Positions 21,398 to 32,600 of a stretch of DNA of 64,000 nucleotides are shown piece after piece. This stretch comes from Amorphophallus konjac (taxonomy: Eukaryota; Streptophyta; Magnoliopsida; Alismatales; Araceae), in assembly GCA_022559845.1 (NCBI GenBank), contig CM040128.1, positions 78,431,247-78,495,246 of the forward strand, read 5' to 3'. The notes beneath the pieces are model-generated. The model made no database searches, was not told the DNA's origin, and saw only the letters and a program-made list of their open reading frames with translations. Each line of letters opens with the position of its first letter. Within the stretch, counting starts at the first letter, position 1. A program made the position numbers and the translations under genes.

Positions 21398-23481
21398 TGA
21401 TGGGAATCGACACCGAGCATGTACATTTTATTTTACATTTATGTCCTTTAGTTTATTTGTATATCCACGGGAAAGTATATGCGCAATTGTACGGCTTTAT
21501 AAGCCAATGCGTCATTCCCACGGATTGTTTGGGTTTCTTTGTAATTTGTCAGTAGGACCAGCAAGGGGGCCCTCAGCCCTTTCCCATTGGTCCATGTCAC
21601 TCATGTGGGGCTGGTCAACCATCCTAGGTGGCCATCTAGAAGGGTTGAATGTCAAATACCGCATGGGTAGACAAGTGGTTAAATTGGTCCAAGGTAGGTC
21701 ACCCACCTTCACCTACTATACCCCTTGGTCAAGGGGGCGCCCCTCTCCCCTTATTATTGTATTAATTTTTGTGTGTATTTCACACTTAATCCCAGCCCTT
21801 CAATCCCCCATCTCTAGATCCAAGGGTCTAGATTAGATTAGATACCTAGCATATAAAATGTTGTATTTTCATGTGAAAATCAATGAAAATTCAGAAAATT
21901 TGTCGAAAGGCCAAAGGCTTCTTGCGCCCCCAACTCCTCCCCCCTGGTTCCTCTCCTCCAACCTCCAGTTCTAGAGTGGTTTCTACCTCCTATCCCCTCC
22001 CCTCTATCTCCGGTGATCATCTGTGCCGCCGCCGCCGCCGTTCGTGCCGCCTACGAGCCGCCACAGAGCCATCGTCAAGGTTCTGTCCTGCTGAATAGAG
22101 GTGACTTCCATGAATTCTTGCTGTCACCCACGTGCTCAGATGGATTTGAAATGTTGAGGGTGCGTTTGTACCTTGAATCCCCACCTCCACCTAAATTTTC
22201 ACGTCCAAACTCCTCAATTTAGTAATTTTCTATTTTCGTGCATTTTTCATCCCCAGATCTATTTTGTCTCTGTCTACAGTGACAGCAGCCCTGTGTTTCT
22301 CACCTCCGACCCTCTTTTTGATTTTTCAAAACCCTCCCCATTTTACTGAGAGTTCTGTCCATCATCCCCTACATCCAGCATTTTTCTTGATTTTTTATCC
22401 GCCATCTATCCATTTTTCAAAATTCATGTTCTATCTCAGCTACAGTGCTTTCAGCCCATTTCTAGATCCGACCCACTTCCAGTTCAAAAATCCTATCAAT
22501 TCGATGCCACATCCAAACTTGTCCAAACTAGTTTTTTCGATTTCCTAGCTTGATTTCCTACAACTTTTCTGAAGATCACCACTTCAGATTCGGACGTTCA
22601 CATATCGGTCAAAGGCAGTTCTCAGAGAATAGCCCTGCAGATCTGAGTGTTCGGCTACTGTACAATAGGAAGTTGAAAATTCATTAAAGCCCATATCCGT
22701 GCAGATCCAGGCCAGATATTCAGGCCTAGATTGAAGGATTTGAAGTTAGCTTTCCAACGGCACCAGTCTCGTGTCGATCCGATATCGGGGCTGATCGCAG
22801 CGCCCGTTCTCGCCGGGACACGCGCTGAAAACCAGAAGTTACAGATTCGTGGTCGGTTATTCCGACCGGTGCCGATCGGAGCCGCCCGGCCTCCGGCCGG
22901 CGAACCAGCGCGCCTCCACTCCAGGGAGCGCTCATCCAGGCATCCACCACCACAGCGGTGCCACTGGGTCCCACACGGCCCCTCCGGACAGCACGTGGGC
23001 CCCACCGTCACTAGTTCGGGTGTTGCCGAATCAACGCGAGAAGCCGCCCGTCAACCCGAATTCGGTCCTCCCGGACTCCATTGTGTAGCCCTTTACCTCC
23101 CTGCGTGGAGTGGACAGCGAGTTGTATTGCTGTAATATTGTGTATTATTGTTCCGGGAGTACGAGTTTCGGCCGGATCCGTCTTCCCCACGCCGAGCGCG
23201 TGGAGGTACCGTTCTCGCTCCCTACACTCGGCATTTGATTATTTTCATATATACTTGTTTATGCCACTGCTAGAGAGCATGTTCTAGGATCGTAGCTCGC
23301 TTTATTTTCATATCACCGCTGCTGCAAGAGAGAGCGTGACCGTCCCGTGACCCGATCCGGGCACAAAAGAGAGAGCCGACCACCCTAGCTCACTGCCGGT
23401 TTCTCAACCGTGCACGTCCGACGCTTCCCTCGTTAAGGGACGATCGCGAGCTTGTTGTGTCCGTGGTCTCGTCCCGCATCA
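21398..23481 (+). repeat. 3' LTR of TGATG-1
   Basis: 2084 bp, almost the same length as the 5' LTR (2083 bp) and visibly very similar, so insertion looks more recent than that of the copia host. Confidence 0.92.
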
Positions 23482-23739
23482 GAACTACTATGTCATGGCT
23501 GAAGGTGTCTTCCGAACTTGAACCTTCACTTTGTGAAATTAAGTCATCATCTGAAAGAGACTGTAGTGGAGTAGGCCTTAAACTAAGCCCTTTTAGTAAG
23601 ACTATTACTTAATTCACAACATAGTACATTAGTGACCATATTCTTTATATGGTAGTGCAATAGGCCATGCACTGATATCTCGTCTCATGAGTGCTCAAGA
23701 GAATACCCAATTCCCATAGATCGCAGCCCCACGATCACA
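23482..23739 (-). repeat. copia 5' LTR, second part
   Basis: Continues the LTR interrupted at 17214. It matches 1205-1463 and ends GATCACA. The right TSD copy GAACT of TGATG-1 is its first five bases. Similarity to the left LTR stops at 23739. Confidence 0.8.
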
Positions 23740-24060
23740 CTTGGTTGCAGTTACCCTTCACGGCGACTGAGTGCAACATAGTCTCGGTTGGGGGGGGTCT
23801 GTGAGCGGAGACGGGGAGGATGGGTTTTCACCGCAGGGGGAGAGGGACGGGGGTGTGTCTATGAGTGGGGATAGGAGGGTGGGATCTGTGTGTAGGAACG
23901 AGAAACGGGGGCTCGCCGAGGGGAGAGGGATGGGGAGGGTGGGTTTTACTAGAGGGGGGAGAGGGAGGTGGAGGTTTAGCAATAGGGAGGGGGGTTTGTT
24001 GAGGGAGAGAGGGCGGCCGGGAGGGCCACCGGGGGTGGGGGAAAGGGAGGATAATATATT
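23740..24060. repeat. purine/G-rich block
   Basis: The plus strand at 23790-24050 is dominated by runs of G and A, including a run of eight G and many GGG or GGGG runs spaced by a few bases. Frames through it (plus 23771-24172, minus 23758-24105) are low-complexity Gly/Arg or Pro/Ser readings and not credible proteins. The sequence could form G-quadruplexes. Confidence 0.55.
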
Positions 24061-26716
24061 TATATATAACTCGGGGGATGGTACTTTGGGTATTTTACAT
24101 ATCATAATGATTTTCGTGAGATATTCTACTAAATATTCCCTCTCGTTGATGGCTGGAATCGTAGGGGTATAACCTCAACATTTCGAGCTATTTGGAGAGT
24201 ATTCTTGACAATAGGTCTAAATGAGTATATTTGACAAAAGAGATCTTTATAGGGGTATATATGTAAAAACCCCTTCTTTTTTAACATATTCTATTAAACT
24301 AGTCTCATGTGAGGTTTGAACCTTGCTCGTGGATGTATGTGAAGGCTCTATCAAAAGAGACACTTTATGAGTACACTTTCGTTACACTTGATTTGCACAA
24401 ATAAGAAGATGGTATGCGATTTTTCTTATCGACGAATGTGCATAAAATTTTCAAATTGCACTCTCTTTTGCTTAGCATGCTTCAATTTGTTCATCTTATC
24501 TGGGTCCAACATGTTGTAGTTGAAATGGGCTTCCTATGTTTCTTCCGAATGGATGCCTTCACGAGATGAGGTGACTCAATGGAGCCTACCCCATTACTCT
24601 AGAGGATGTCGAGTGCTTAGCATCGCCCATCATCTAAGCTAATCTCCACTTCTTTTCTTTAGGTTGGGGAATGGGTTATGTAGAGGTAGGAAAGTGCTCC
24701 CTGGGTCTCATACCACACCTTTAAGAATTATTTGTTGGGGAAAAGCAGTCGACCTCTCGAGAAAATCTACAATCACTAGAAGATCGCGTCATAAGGAGCC
24801 CTAGGAGTGATCCCAGGGACAACCCTCCGATACTTAAGTCAGAGTCGTGTAGGAGTAGAGGATAAGAGAGCTGGAGGAAGAAGAGAACCAGAGGGAGTGA
24901 ACCAAAGGAATCATATCCAAGTGGAGGAGAGAGTGCTCGGAGAATGGTTGGAAGGCTTGGAGAGTGCTCATAGAGGCAGGGAGAAGAACCTCAGAGGAAC
25001 CTCTCTAGCCCTACTTCCCGAATGGAAATTCCTTCCGCCGCTACGTAGAGAAGCCTCTCTCTTCCTCCTGGTGTAGGGCTCTGCTAGCACGAGGCCGTCT
25101 CTCCTTCCTTCTCTGTCTCTATATGCATGTGTGTGTCTGTGAGTACATCTGTCTGTGGGGGCCCTCTCTGGGTCTGACTGGGGACCTATTTATATGGGCT
25201 GCTGGGACGCTGGCCGTTCTTCGAATGGGAAATTGCGTAGGTCATGGAGTAACGCCCTCTTGATCGTGAGGCCAGGTTGCCTGTTGCATGCGTGCTCGTT
25301 CCAGGAAGGGAAGCTTCATGGCGGGGATCTTGGGGGCGTGGGTGCGACTCGGTCCACGCCAGGGAAAGCCCTGTGATGGCGGTGGTAACGTTCGTTCGTT
25401 GGCGAGTTCTGCGACGTCCGAAACCTACGCTCGCAGTGATTCCTCCTCTAGGCTAATGGATCTTGCTTGGGTCTCCGTTGAGCCGCATTGAATGGGCCAG
25501 AGGCTGACGGGGTGATCCGTTACGGGCTCGGCTGAATCAAGCTGTAACGGGCCTGGCGATATTGGGTCGCACTGAGTCTGACGAATATTCCCCTCCTCAA
25601 GATAAAATCAGAAATTTATTCACTCTAGGTAGAAATTATGTTATGAGATAGTACCGTCCTAACTGATTCTGATCGAATCATTATGTTAAGAAAAATAGTT
25701 ATACTAGTCTATATACTTGATAATCTTTTAACATACATATATAACGTATTTAGGGATATAACCCTCCCATATGAATAATTGTAGAATTATCATCTTTGCA
25801 TAGCTATTAATATCAGTAGCCCTCCTACACGAAGATAAGTGCAAAATTATCTTTGAACTTAGTTGTCGTCCAATATGTAAAGAATATTCCATTTCGATTC
25901 ATAAAATTAAAATTTTAGATAAAAACACTCTTACGTAAAAGGGTTATTTTCACCGACATATTGTACAAAGAGACCGACGGAGAGAAAAAGAGAGAGGTTG
26001 GTGTAGAGAAAGATATAGAGTTTTGAAGAGATTAGGGTTGATATGGTATTTTTTAAATTAAAGAGTAATTATTATTATTAAATAAAAAGATTTTAATATG
26101 ACGCTGGCTACTGTGATGACAACAAGGGTATTTTTGCTAGTATTGTAACGAAGCAAAGTTATTAATATCAATGGTTATATAAGTAAGGCTGGTAATTATG
26201 TAATTAGTATTATAAAAGAGTTATTTTTATAATTTTCTTTATAATTAAAGTATTCTCGTAGTTGTCCATAGATTGAATAGTAAGAGTCGCTAAAAGAAGT
26301 AACACCGATGAGAGTTTTGTGTGATTTAGGATTCATGATTTTTAAGCACGATCGAGGAAAGATATAAGATGGGGAAAAAAATAATAGAAAGAGAGTGACG
26401 TTTTCAATTATTCTATTAAATGTGTGACCAGGGCAATCATAATCACAAAGCCAAAGGCTTGGTCTTTGAATGGAGAAAAGAATGGATCGGCATTAAAAAT
26501 CTCGTCCAAGTGAAAAATTGATGTCTTGATTTATGAATTTTTATTTGTATTTTATCTACATGAATATTCCATACACTTTCTTATTTGAATTTGTGCCCCT
26601 GCCATGACCGAAGTTTCTCAATACCGCTTAGGTCAGGTGTTCCCCGAGCTGAATCGGTTGTCCGATGGTACGAGGTGAAAAATGTGTAGAATTTAAAAAC
26701 CAAGGCGACCAGCAAC
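24061..26716. other. intergenic sequence with eroded repeat DNA
   Basis: No credible gene. 24730-25600 is GC-richer and resembles the terminal part of an old gypsy LTR in style (GATCCCAGGGACAACCCTCC, then ACTTAAGTCAGAG), but I see no partner copy or boundaries. 25600-26700 is AT-rich with short A/T runs and no recognisable feature. Confidence 0.45.
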
Positions 26717-26790
26717 GGCCTATTAGCTCAGTTGGTTAGAGCGTCGTGCTAATAACGCGAAGGTCGCAGGTTCGAAACCTGCATGGGCCA
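26717..26790 (+). tRNA. tRNA-Ile (anticodon AAU)
   Basis: 74 nt with a full cloverleaf: acceptor GGCCTAT pairing with ATGGGCC (one T-G wobble), D-arm with GCTC and GAGC, anticodon loop CTAATAA with anticodon AAT at 26751-26753, and T-arm GCAGG/CCTGC around TTCGAAA. Both internal promoter boxes are present (A box TAGCTCAGTTGG, B box GGTTCGAAACC). CCA is not encoded, as expected in a eukaryotic nucleus. A CAA triplet lies just upstream, as is common in plant tRNA genes. No run of four or more T occurs until 26890, 100 nt downstream, so normal Pol III termination is doubtful. Confidence 0.95.
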
Positions 26791-26883
26791 GGGCTGTGAA
26801 GACTTTGCACCACGTGATGAACTGGGTTCCATCACCATCCGTCATCCGTTAATGGAAGATTGGGAGTGCGCATCCGAGCTCGG

Positions 26884-28350
26884 TAAAACTTTTTTTAAAA
26901 AAAATTTGATATTACGGTGAGTCTACCGACATGTCCAGCCACTAATGTTTCCATTTTAGTGTCATATATAATTGCTGCACATCCCGGTGTATTTTATTAT
27001 TTTTTATGTCCTTATAAACTTCGCCGTGATCAAACGGCTCCAAAAAACAAACAATGGTAATCTATTTTTAAAATTTTTATTATTATTCTTTACTTCTTAT
27101 CTTTTTCAGCCATCTGATCTGATCGTGAGATCGGTATACTTTTTTTTTTAAAAAAAAATTGATAATAAGGTGACTTATTCAGGATGTTCAACCAAGAATG
27201 GGGTAATTTAGAGTCATAATATTTTTTATTATTTTTTATATCCTTGTAAGCTGCACCTTCATCATATGACTCCAGAAAAACAAACAACGGCAATCTATTG
27301 TTTGGATTTTCATTATTGTTCTTTATTTCTTTTTTTTTTTCAGCAGTCTGATCTTTATCAAGAGCTCATAATTGTTTTTTTTAAAAAAAAAATATAATAC
27401 GGTGCATGAATCAGAATGTTCAACCAAGAATGGGTAATTTAGAGCTATAATATCTTTTATTATTTTTATGTCCTCATAAACTGTACCTTGATCAAACAAA
27501 TAAAGTAATCTATTGTTTGAATTTTCATTATTATTCTTTATCTCTTATTTTTCTCAGAGTTCATTATTTAATACGGTGCCTTAATCAGGATGTTCAACCA
27601 AGAATTGTTAATTCAGAGTCATAATAATTTTTATTATTTTTGTATGCTTGCAAGCTGCACCTTGATCAAAGGGCTCCAGAAAACATATAACGGTTAATCT
27701 ATTTTTTAAATTTTCATTATTTTCATTATTTCTTATTTTTTCAGCCGTCTGATCGAGAGCCCAATATTTTCTTTAAAAAAGTGATTATAAGGTTACTTAA
27801 TCAGGATGTTCAACCAGGAGTGGGTAATTTACGGTCATAATGATTTTTATTATTTTTTATATCTTTGTAAACTGCACTTCGATCAAATGGCTCCAAAAAA
27901 ATTAACAATAATAACCTATTTTAGGAGTTTTCATTATTTTTATTTATTTATTATTTTTTCAGCCGTCTGATCTGATCGAGAGCTCATTATTTTTTTTAAA
28001 TTGATTATAAGGTGACTTAATCAGGATGTTCAACCAAGAATGGGTAATTTAAATTCACAATGATTTTTATTATTATTTATATCTTTGTAAACTGCACTTC
28101 GATCAAATTCCTCCAAAAAAATAAAAATAAAAATCTATTTTTTAAATTTTTATATTTTTATTATTTCTTATTTTTAATCTGATCGAGAGCTCATTATTTT
28201 TTTAAAAAAATTGATTATAAGGTGACTTAATCAGGATGTTCAACCAAGAATGGGTAATTTAAAGTCATAATGATTTTTATTATTTTTTATATCTTTGTTA
28301 ACTGCACTTCGAACAAATGGCACCAAAAAAATAAGGAATAGTAATCTATA
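26884..28350. repeat. AT-rich tandem array, about 7 units of roughly 210 bp
   Basis: Units share, in order, a T-run/A-run block, the landmark AGGATGTTCAACCAAGAATG, a TTTTTATTATTTTT block, GATCAAA(T/C)GGCTCCA, and a TTTTTCAGCCGTCTGATC block. Landmarks start at 27181, 27413, 27587, 27803, 28023 and 28233, with a diverged first unit near 26940. Spacing is 174-232 bp. Within a unit GATCAAACGGCT and AGCCATCTGATC (27028-27039 and 27108-27119) are inverted copies about 70 bp apart. The small frame on the minus strand at 27090-27293 is a by-product. Confidence 0.85.
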
Positions 28351-29177
28351 TTTTGAATTTTTATAACATCGCAGAGCGCCTATTTTTATTAATATGATAA
28401 ACTAAATGAGGATAAAAAGTAACATAAAGACGTCGTAGGGACACAGGCTAAATGAAAAGTAGAACTCTCCTTACAATGTAAGATGCTCCTTACAATGAAA
28501 TAAAATAAAGAAAGTCTAAATTTTGAGATCATGTGGTAATTACAGAAGAACATAATTTAGGGAGAGTCATCTCTAATACTTACAATAAAGATGAACTCTC
28601 TCAAGATGAACTACGGCGAAGTATTGATCGGATTCGAACATCAAGACGCCGCGAACAATGATGTTGATCTAGATGGTCACCAACAAAAGTCCCGTGAAAT
28701 GCAATAACATATGATACTATTGTCTATATAGACTATGAAGTAATTGGATCACGAATAGCATAAGGAACAAAATGAGCATCAACTATACTAATAACATGTG
28801 GGATAAGTTTAGCATCAAACGAACCATTAACTAGACCCCTTCAAAGTTGATCTCAAGAGCCTCTCAAAAAATCATAAGTAATCTAATCCATACCCAAGTA
28901 AGTAACAGTAATAGCAAATCCAGAAGTTACTGTAGATTTTTGTGAGCATGCCCCGATGATATGCAATCAAATTTTACATGCATCTTTGCTACTAGGGTAG
29001 GAAATGTGTTTCCGAATAATTGAAGATGTCACAGAGGATTATCCACCCGTGATGACAAGCTCTTTACCAGGGCTGAAGCACCATCAAGAGATTTCTCATG
29101 CACGGGCACAATGGCCAAGGTCCTAGCATCTATAGGAGAACACAAAGCCTAGGGGGAGGCTATGGACCTCGAGGCAG
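28351..29177. other. intergenic, no gene seen
   Basis: AT-rich sequence without an open frame of note. The stretch from about 28893 (ACCCAAGTAAGTAACAG, then AGAAGTTACTGTAG) resembles 56256-56300 next to the other LTR remnant, so part of it is shared repeat DNA. Confidence 0.4.
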
Positions 29178-30190
29178 TGGATGTCAGGCAATCATACATA
29201 TGGGTCGTGGGCACGGTCCAAGGCCCAACACCTAATCCACTCCACGATGCATAGGCTCGTCGATGTTGAGCTAATTGGTTATTAATCTTTATGTTTTAAT
29301 TTTTTTCAGCTATCTGGTCGAGATGCACTTTGTGCAGACGTGTAGTAGGTTAGGTGAGTCCAGAGATTGAGTTTTTTAAAAAATAAAAACTCAATGCACA
29401 TCTAAAATGTGTAATTACTTTAAGTGTTCAAGGAGTTTTAGTCACTCACTAATTCCGTCGGCATTTCATGATTCAAACTAAGATGACAGATCTTCAAATG
29501 TCATGTTGGAATGTGGACATCAGACCACAATAAATTTGGTCAAAATCGAAATGGATTTAAAACAGGTGGATCTTATGGTTCTGAATGGAAAGAACAATCA
29601 AACATAATCCAACTTGAAACGGAAATAGCATTGAAAGGGGCGATTACATTTGAGACGAATTGGGGGGGGGTGGAGTCCCTATAAATTGATGGGTGATCCC
29701 ATTAGAATATAACACAAGATGAAGTTGTGAGAAACCTCCATTCCCAGCGTCCGATCCCACTCACCTCTCGACCTTGTTCCTTCAATGGTATCAGAGACAT
29801 GCCATCGCCTTAGAGCCGCCTCCATCTGCGGCCGTAGACACACCCCTACTCCATAGCTTCTAGATTCAATTGTTCAACTCTCGAGTGCTCTACTGTAGCG
29901 ATGCCACCGCACCTCGTCCTTGCGCCGCTGCCCACTACTAACATAGCCGGCCCTACGCACCAGCTCTACTACGACAGTGCTACCAAGATACATGTCATCG
30001 CAGTCGCCTAACCCAGCATGCCCGCTACCACCGACGTCGTCACGTCGTGTCACCTTCGCAGAGCATCGCGTGCCATCACCGTCATCTTCATTTGCCTCAC
30101 TCGTTGGCATCGTTGTGTCACCCTCGCCCTTGTGCCGCTGAGCTTCCGTCGGATCGAGCCATCACTGCCTCGGTGAGGTAGGTGCTCGAT
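29178..30190 (+). mobile_element. LTR-plus-leader remnant, copy 1
   Basis: The segment matches 54606-55620. The first 607 bp (29178-29784) look like an LTR: start TGGATGTCAGG, TATA box TATAAAT at 29690-29696, end TTCA, then TGGTATCAGAGACA (29786-29799), a primer-site-like sequence one base beyond. The following 390 bp are GC-rich leader without an intact frame. No gag or pol follows. Both copies stop matching near GAGGTAGGTGCTC. Confidence 0.65.
29690..29696 (+). promoter_or_regulatory. TATA box in LTR remnant, copy 1
   Basis: TATAAAT about 95 bp before the LTR end; the same sequence stands at 55102-55108 in copy 2. Confidence 0.5.
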
Positions 30191-31227
30191 CCCGAGTAAA
30201 AGGAAGGAATCTGACTCCAAAAATCCTAAGTCGTGATACCACATAGGAAGAAAACTCACATTTGGAAAAGTAAGGAATACCCTTCCCACATAAAGATAAA
30301 ATATTTTTTTGTCCAAAGAAAACATAAAAGTGAGAAACCTGCTTTATTTTGTTTTGCATTTCTTTTGATTGCACCTCGAGAAAAAAGATTTAGGTTAAAA
30401 CTCTTTCCTATTCAAGATTTGATAAATCGGTACGGTATGTTCCGTACCGCACATATCGTATCAACTGCCACCGGTGCGTGATACACAACCAGTATACTAC
30501 TCATATCTTTTTAAATATTTTATATTTTATTTTATTTTAAATTTATCTTGATAGGTAAGTTAGTTGAAAGTGGTTTATTTTAGCCTGACGTCTTTGGTTC
30601 AAAATGTGCGAGGAGCATGCTTTTCTATTTTTTTAGAAATTGAAGTCAAATTTTTTTAAAAATATATGTATAATTATAGGATTTGAACGATAGAGCATCC
30701 AATTGAACAACAAACACCTTAACTAACTAAGCTAATAAGAAATTTATATTAATTTAATTATAATAGTATATCAAATGTTCTCTTTTGTCTCGGTACACAA
30801 TGATACCATATCGTACCGTACCATATGGACAAATGATCAGTACGATCGATCCATCAAACTCTATTCTGGTTATGAGAAAGTGAGAAACTAAAAAAAACTT
30901 TCATGTTAAAAGAATTCTCTCTTTTGGCACCCAAAGAAAATTAAAAACCCTCCCATTGCAGATATATATATGCCCCTACTTTAAAATCTGCATCTAGAAT
31001 TTAGAAGATATTTGCTAATATCCCCCTATATAGAAATTAAAAGAATCTTCTAAAACATATTGGTCTGATAACAATAATATCTTGTTAGAATATTAATTAC
31101 ATGTACACTCCTATCTTTATTGTAGAAGCACATATAGTTAAGTCTTGTAGAATATATATTTCCGTTCATGCCCAGAATTATTATTTAATTGTTTACTTTA
31201 ACTATTTAGTTATTTATATTTGGATAT
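30191..31227. repeat. AT-rich spacer with inverted GGTACGGTA/TACCGTACC motifs
   Basis: No gene. At 30428-30449 CGGTACGG and CCGTACCG flank six bases. About 360 bp further (30803-30822) the sequence ATCGTACCGTACC appears in the opposite sense, so the pair may be ends of a small degraded inverted-repeat transposon. The rest is plain AT-rich DNA with short A/T tracts. Confidence 0.45.
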
Positions 31228-32111
31228 TTAGTTGTTTTGCTCACAAAATAAAATAAGACAAGGTGATTGAGGAGGGTAAAATTGGCTCGGCCTATGAAAG
31301 GCCCATCTACCGCAAGCCCAACTCGGTTGGCGCCGCACCCAACGGACCTCGATTGACGTGTCCCATGACATGCGGCCCAGAACGATAGTCCCTGGATTCG
31401 ACAGCAAGAAGGGTGTTAGCCCAGGCGGAATGATCGCCGGATAAGTCTCCGACGACCAAACGTTACCCCCGACGACTCTGGTCTCGACTCCACTAAGGGC
31501 GAGCACGGCCCACGGGCGCCGTAAGACTCACCCAGAAACCGACCGACTCCGGGATAGCCGCCCCTCAACGGGAAACTCCCATCACGATTGCGGGGAGCGT
31601 TATCTCATGACTTACTCCCTTCTCTCTTAAGGGATCGGCCACCACCCCTAAGACAACTCCCTATAAAAGGGACCCCAACAAAGGACAACCCACGGTGGAT
31701 TTTTTGTTAAGAGCTACATAGAGAATAGAGCCAACCGTCTAGCTACTATGAATAGAGGTCACGCCTGTCTCTTCCCTAAGAGAGGACCCCTTTTGAGCGA
31801 TCCCACCGCCCAGTGAACACTCACCGAGTGGTCTCTGGCACGGCGAGCACTCGCACAAAAGCCCTACAACTCTCTCCGGCCTCGTACGGCGACCTCTATC
31901 ATTCTCCCTACTTCCTACTCTTCTCTGTTAATTTATTAATCCCTTGCTGACTTAAGCATCAGAGGATTGTCCCCTGGGGTAGTGCCCAGGGCTCCTTCTG
32001 ACGCTCTACCTTCTTGTGCTTGTAGGCTTTCACGGGTGCAGGATGACCTTCCACAACAAATAAATAGAAAGGTGTAGTACGTGGCCCAGGAACCAGATTC
32101 CTGCCACTACA
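31228..32111 (+). repeat. 5' LTR of the Tat-lineage gypsy element
   Basis: The 3' edge is clear: CCACTACA ends at 32111, six bases before the primer site. A TATA box (TATAAAA) lies at 31672-31678, and terminal AGTCGG-like GC-rich sequence typical of Tat LTRs precedes it. The 5' edge is a guess, since the 3' LTR is missing from the window; TGTTTTGCTC near 31232 or TGATTGAGG near 31264 are possible starts. Confidence 0.65.
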
Positions 32112-32116
32112 CTTTT

Positions 32117-32134
32117 TGGCGCCGTATGTGGGAA
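32117..32134 (+). promoter_or_regulatory. primer binding site of the Tat element
   Basis: TGGCGCCGTATGTGGGAA matches the TGGCGCCGT...GGGA type used by Tat/Ogre elements rather than the initiator-Met site used by the other elements here. Confidence 0.75.
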
Positions 32135-32600
32135 TTTTGAGCAAAAAGCCAATAGCACCTCGTGGAAATCTTTGCAACACCAGCAATCGGGGGCGCGATT
32201 CTCACCAAGGACCAAACTCTCGTCGTGGATCGCAGGAAGCCTCTTCTGCCCACCCATGTCAAGAAATCATCGCTGACAATCTCGCCGAGATATGCCAGCA
32301 GATCCAAGCCCTGACAGGACTATGTCAGGATCTCTTAAACAAGCCCACAGATCCCCAGCATGCTCCCTCTGAACGACATCAGAATGAGGGGATCCAGACC
32401 ATGGCGAATTCTTGCCAAGTGCGGGAAGCCTCCCACCTCTCCGTCCTGAGGACCTGACGATCGCGCAGTTCGCTTCGGCCTAGGGTGCGCAGCCCACTAC
32501 ACTCCAACCTGGAGATGGACCGGCAACTCCAGCGCATCGACGAGATCGGGGACAAGGTCCGTTACCTGGACGACGTCCTCCTCGCCGCCAAGACTTGCGG
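32135..32600 (+). pseudogene. Tat gag N-terminal region
   Basis: Frame pieces run from the primer site to the insertion of TGATG-2: a Ser/Arg-rich N-terminus (about 32116-32457) containing EIIADNLAEICQQIQAL, then after a stop RLQRIDEIGDKVRYLDDVL-like sequence up to KTCG. This is the non-conserved start of a Tat gag; the capsid domain continues at 47616. Confidence 0.55.

Larger units (their letters stand above)
17215..23481 (+). mobile_element. TGATG-1: LTR element without RT, inserted in copia LTR
   Basis: 6267 bp with LTRs 17215-19297 and 21398-23481, both beginning TGATGGG and ending CGCATCA, and TSD GAACT at 17210-17214 and 23482-23486. A perfect TGGTATCAGAGC primer site follows the 5' LTR. 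The 2.1-kb interior has one broken reading frame and no RT, RNase H or integrase motif in any frame. It must therefore depend on enzymes from another element. The structure resembles the non-autonomous classes known as LARD or TR-GAG; the exact family is unknown to me. Confidence 0.9.
528..23739 (-). mobile_element. Ty1/copia LTR retrotransposon, split by two nested elements
   Basis: Read on the minus strand, the order is 5' LTR, gag with a CCHC knuckle, protease, integrase, RT, RNase H, 3' LTR, which is the Ty1/copia order (integrase before RT). The LTR homology is 528-1463 against 16557-17214 plus 23482-23739. Subtracting the nested elements (3030-13799 and 17215-23481) and their TSD copies leaves about 6.2 kb, normal for a copia element. 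Outer ends are approximate. The minus-strand LTR begins TGTAATCGTGGGG. The other end is eroded, and flanks ATTGG (526-530) and CTTGG (23740-23744) are only a possible damaged TSD. No primer site was recognised. Every coding domain carries stops, frameshifts or lost catalytic residues. Confidence 0.85.

Noticed and set aside
526..23744. ATTGG/CTTGG as TSD of the copia element
   Set aside because: Four of five bases agree, but the LTR border next to it does not show TG, so it is noted only as possible and not used as evidence.
23758..24172. Gly/Arg-rich or Pro-rich proteins of the G-run block
   Set aside because: Low-complexity reading of a purine-rich strand on both sides; no conserved motif.
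24807..25491. Short frames in the GC-rich stretch right of the copia
   Set aside because: Overlap in several phases, no conserved motifs; fits eroded LTR DNA better.
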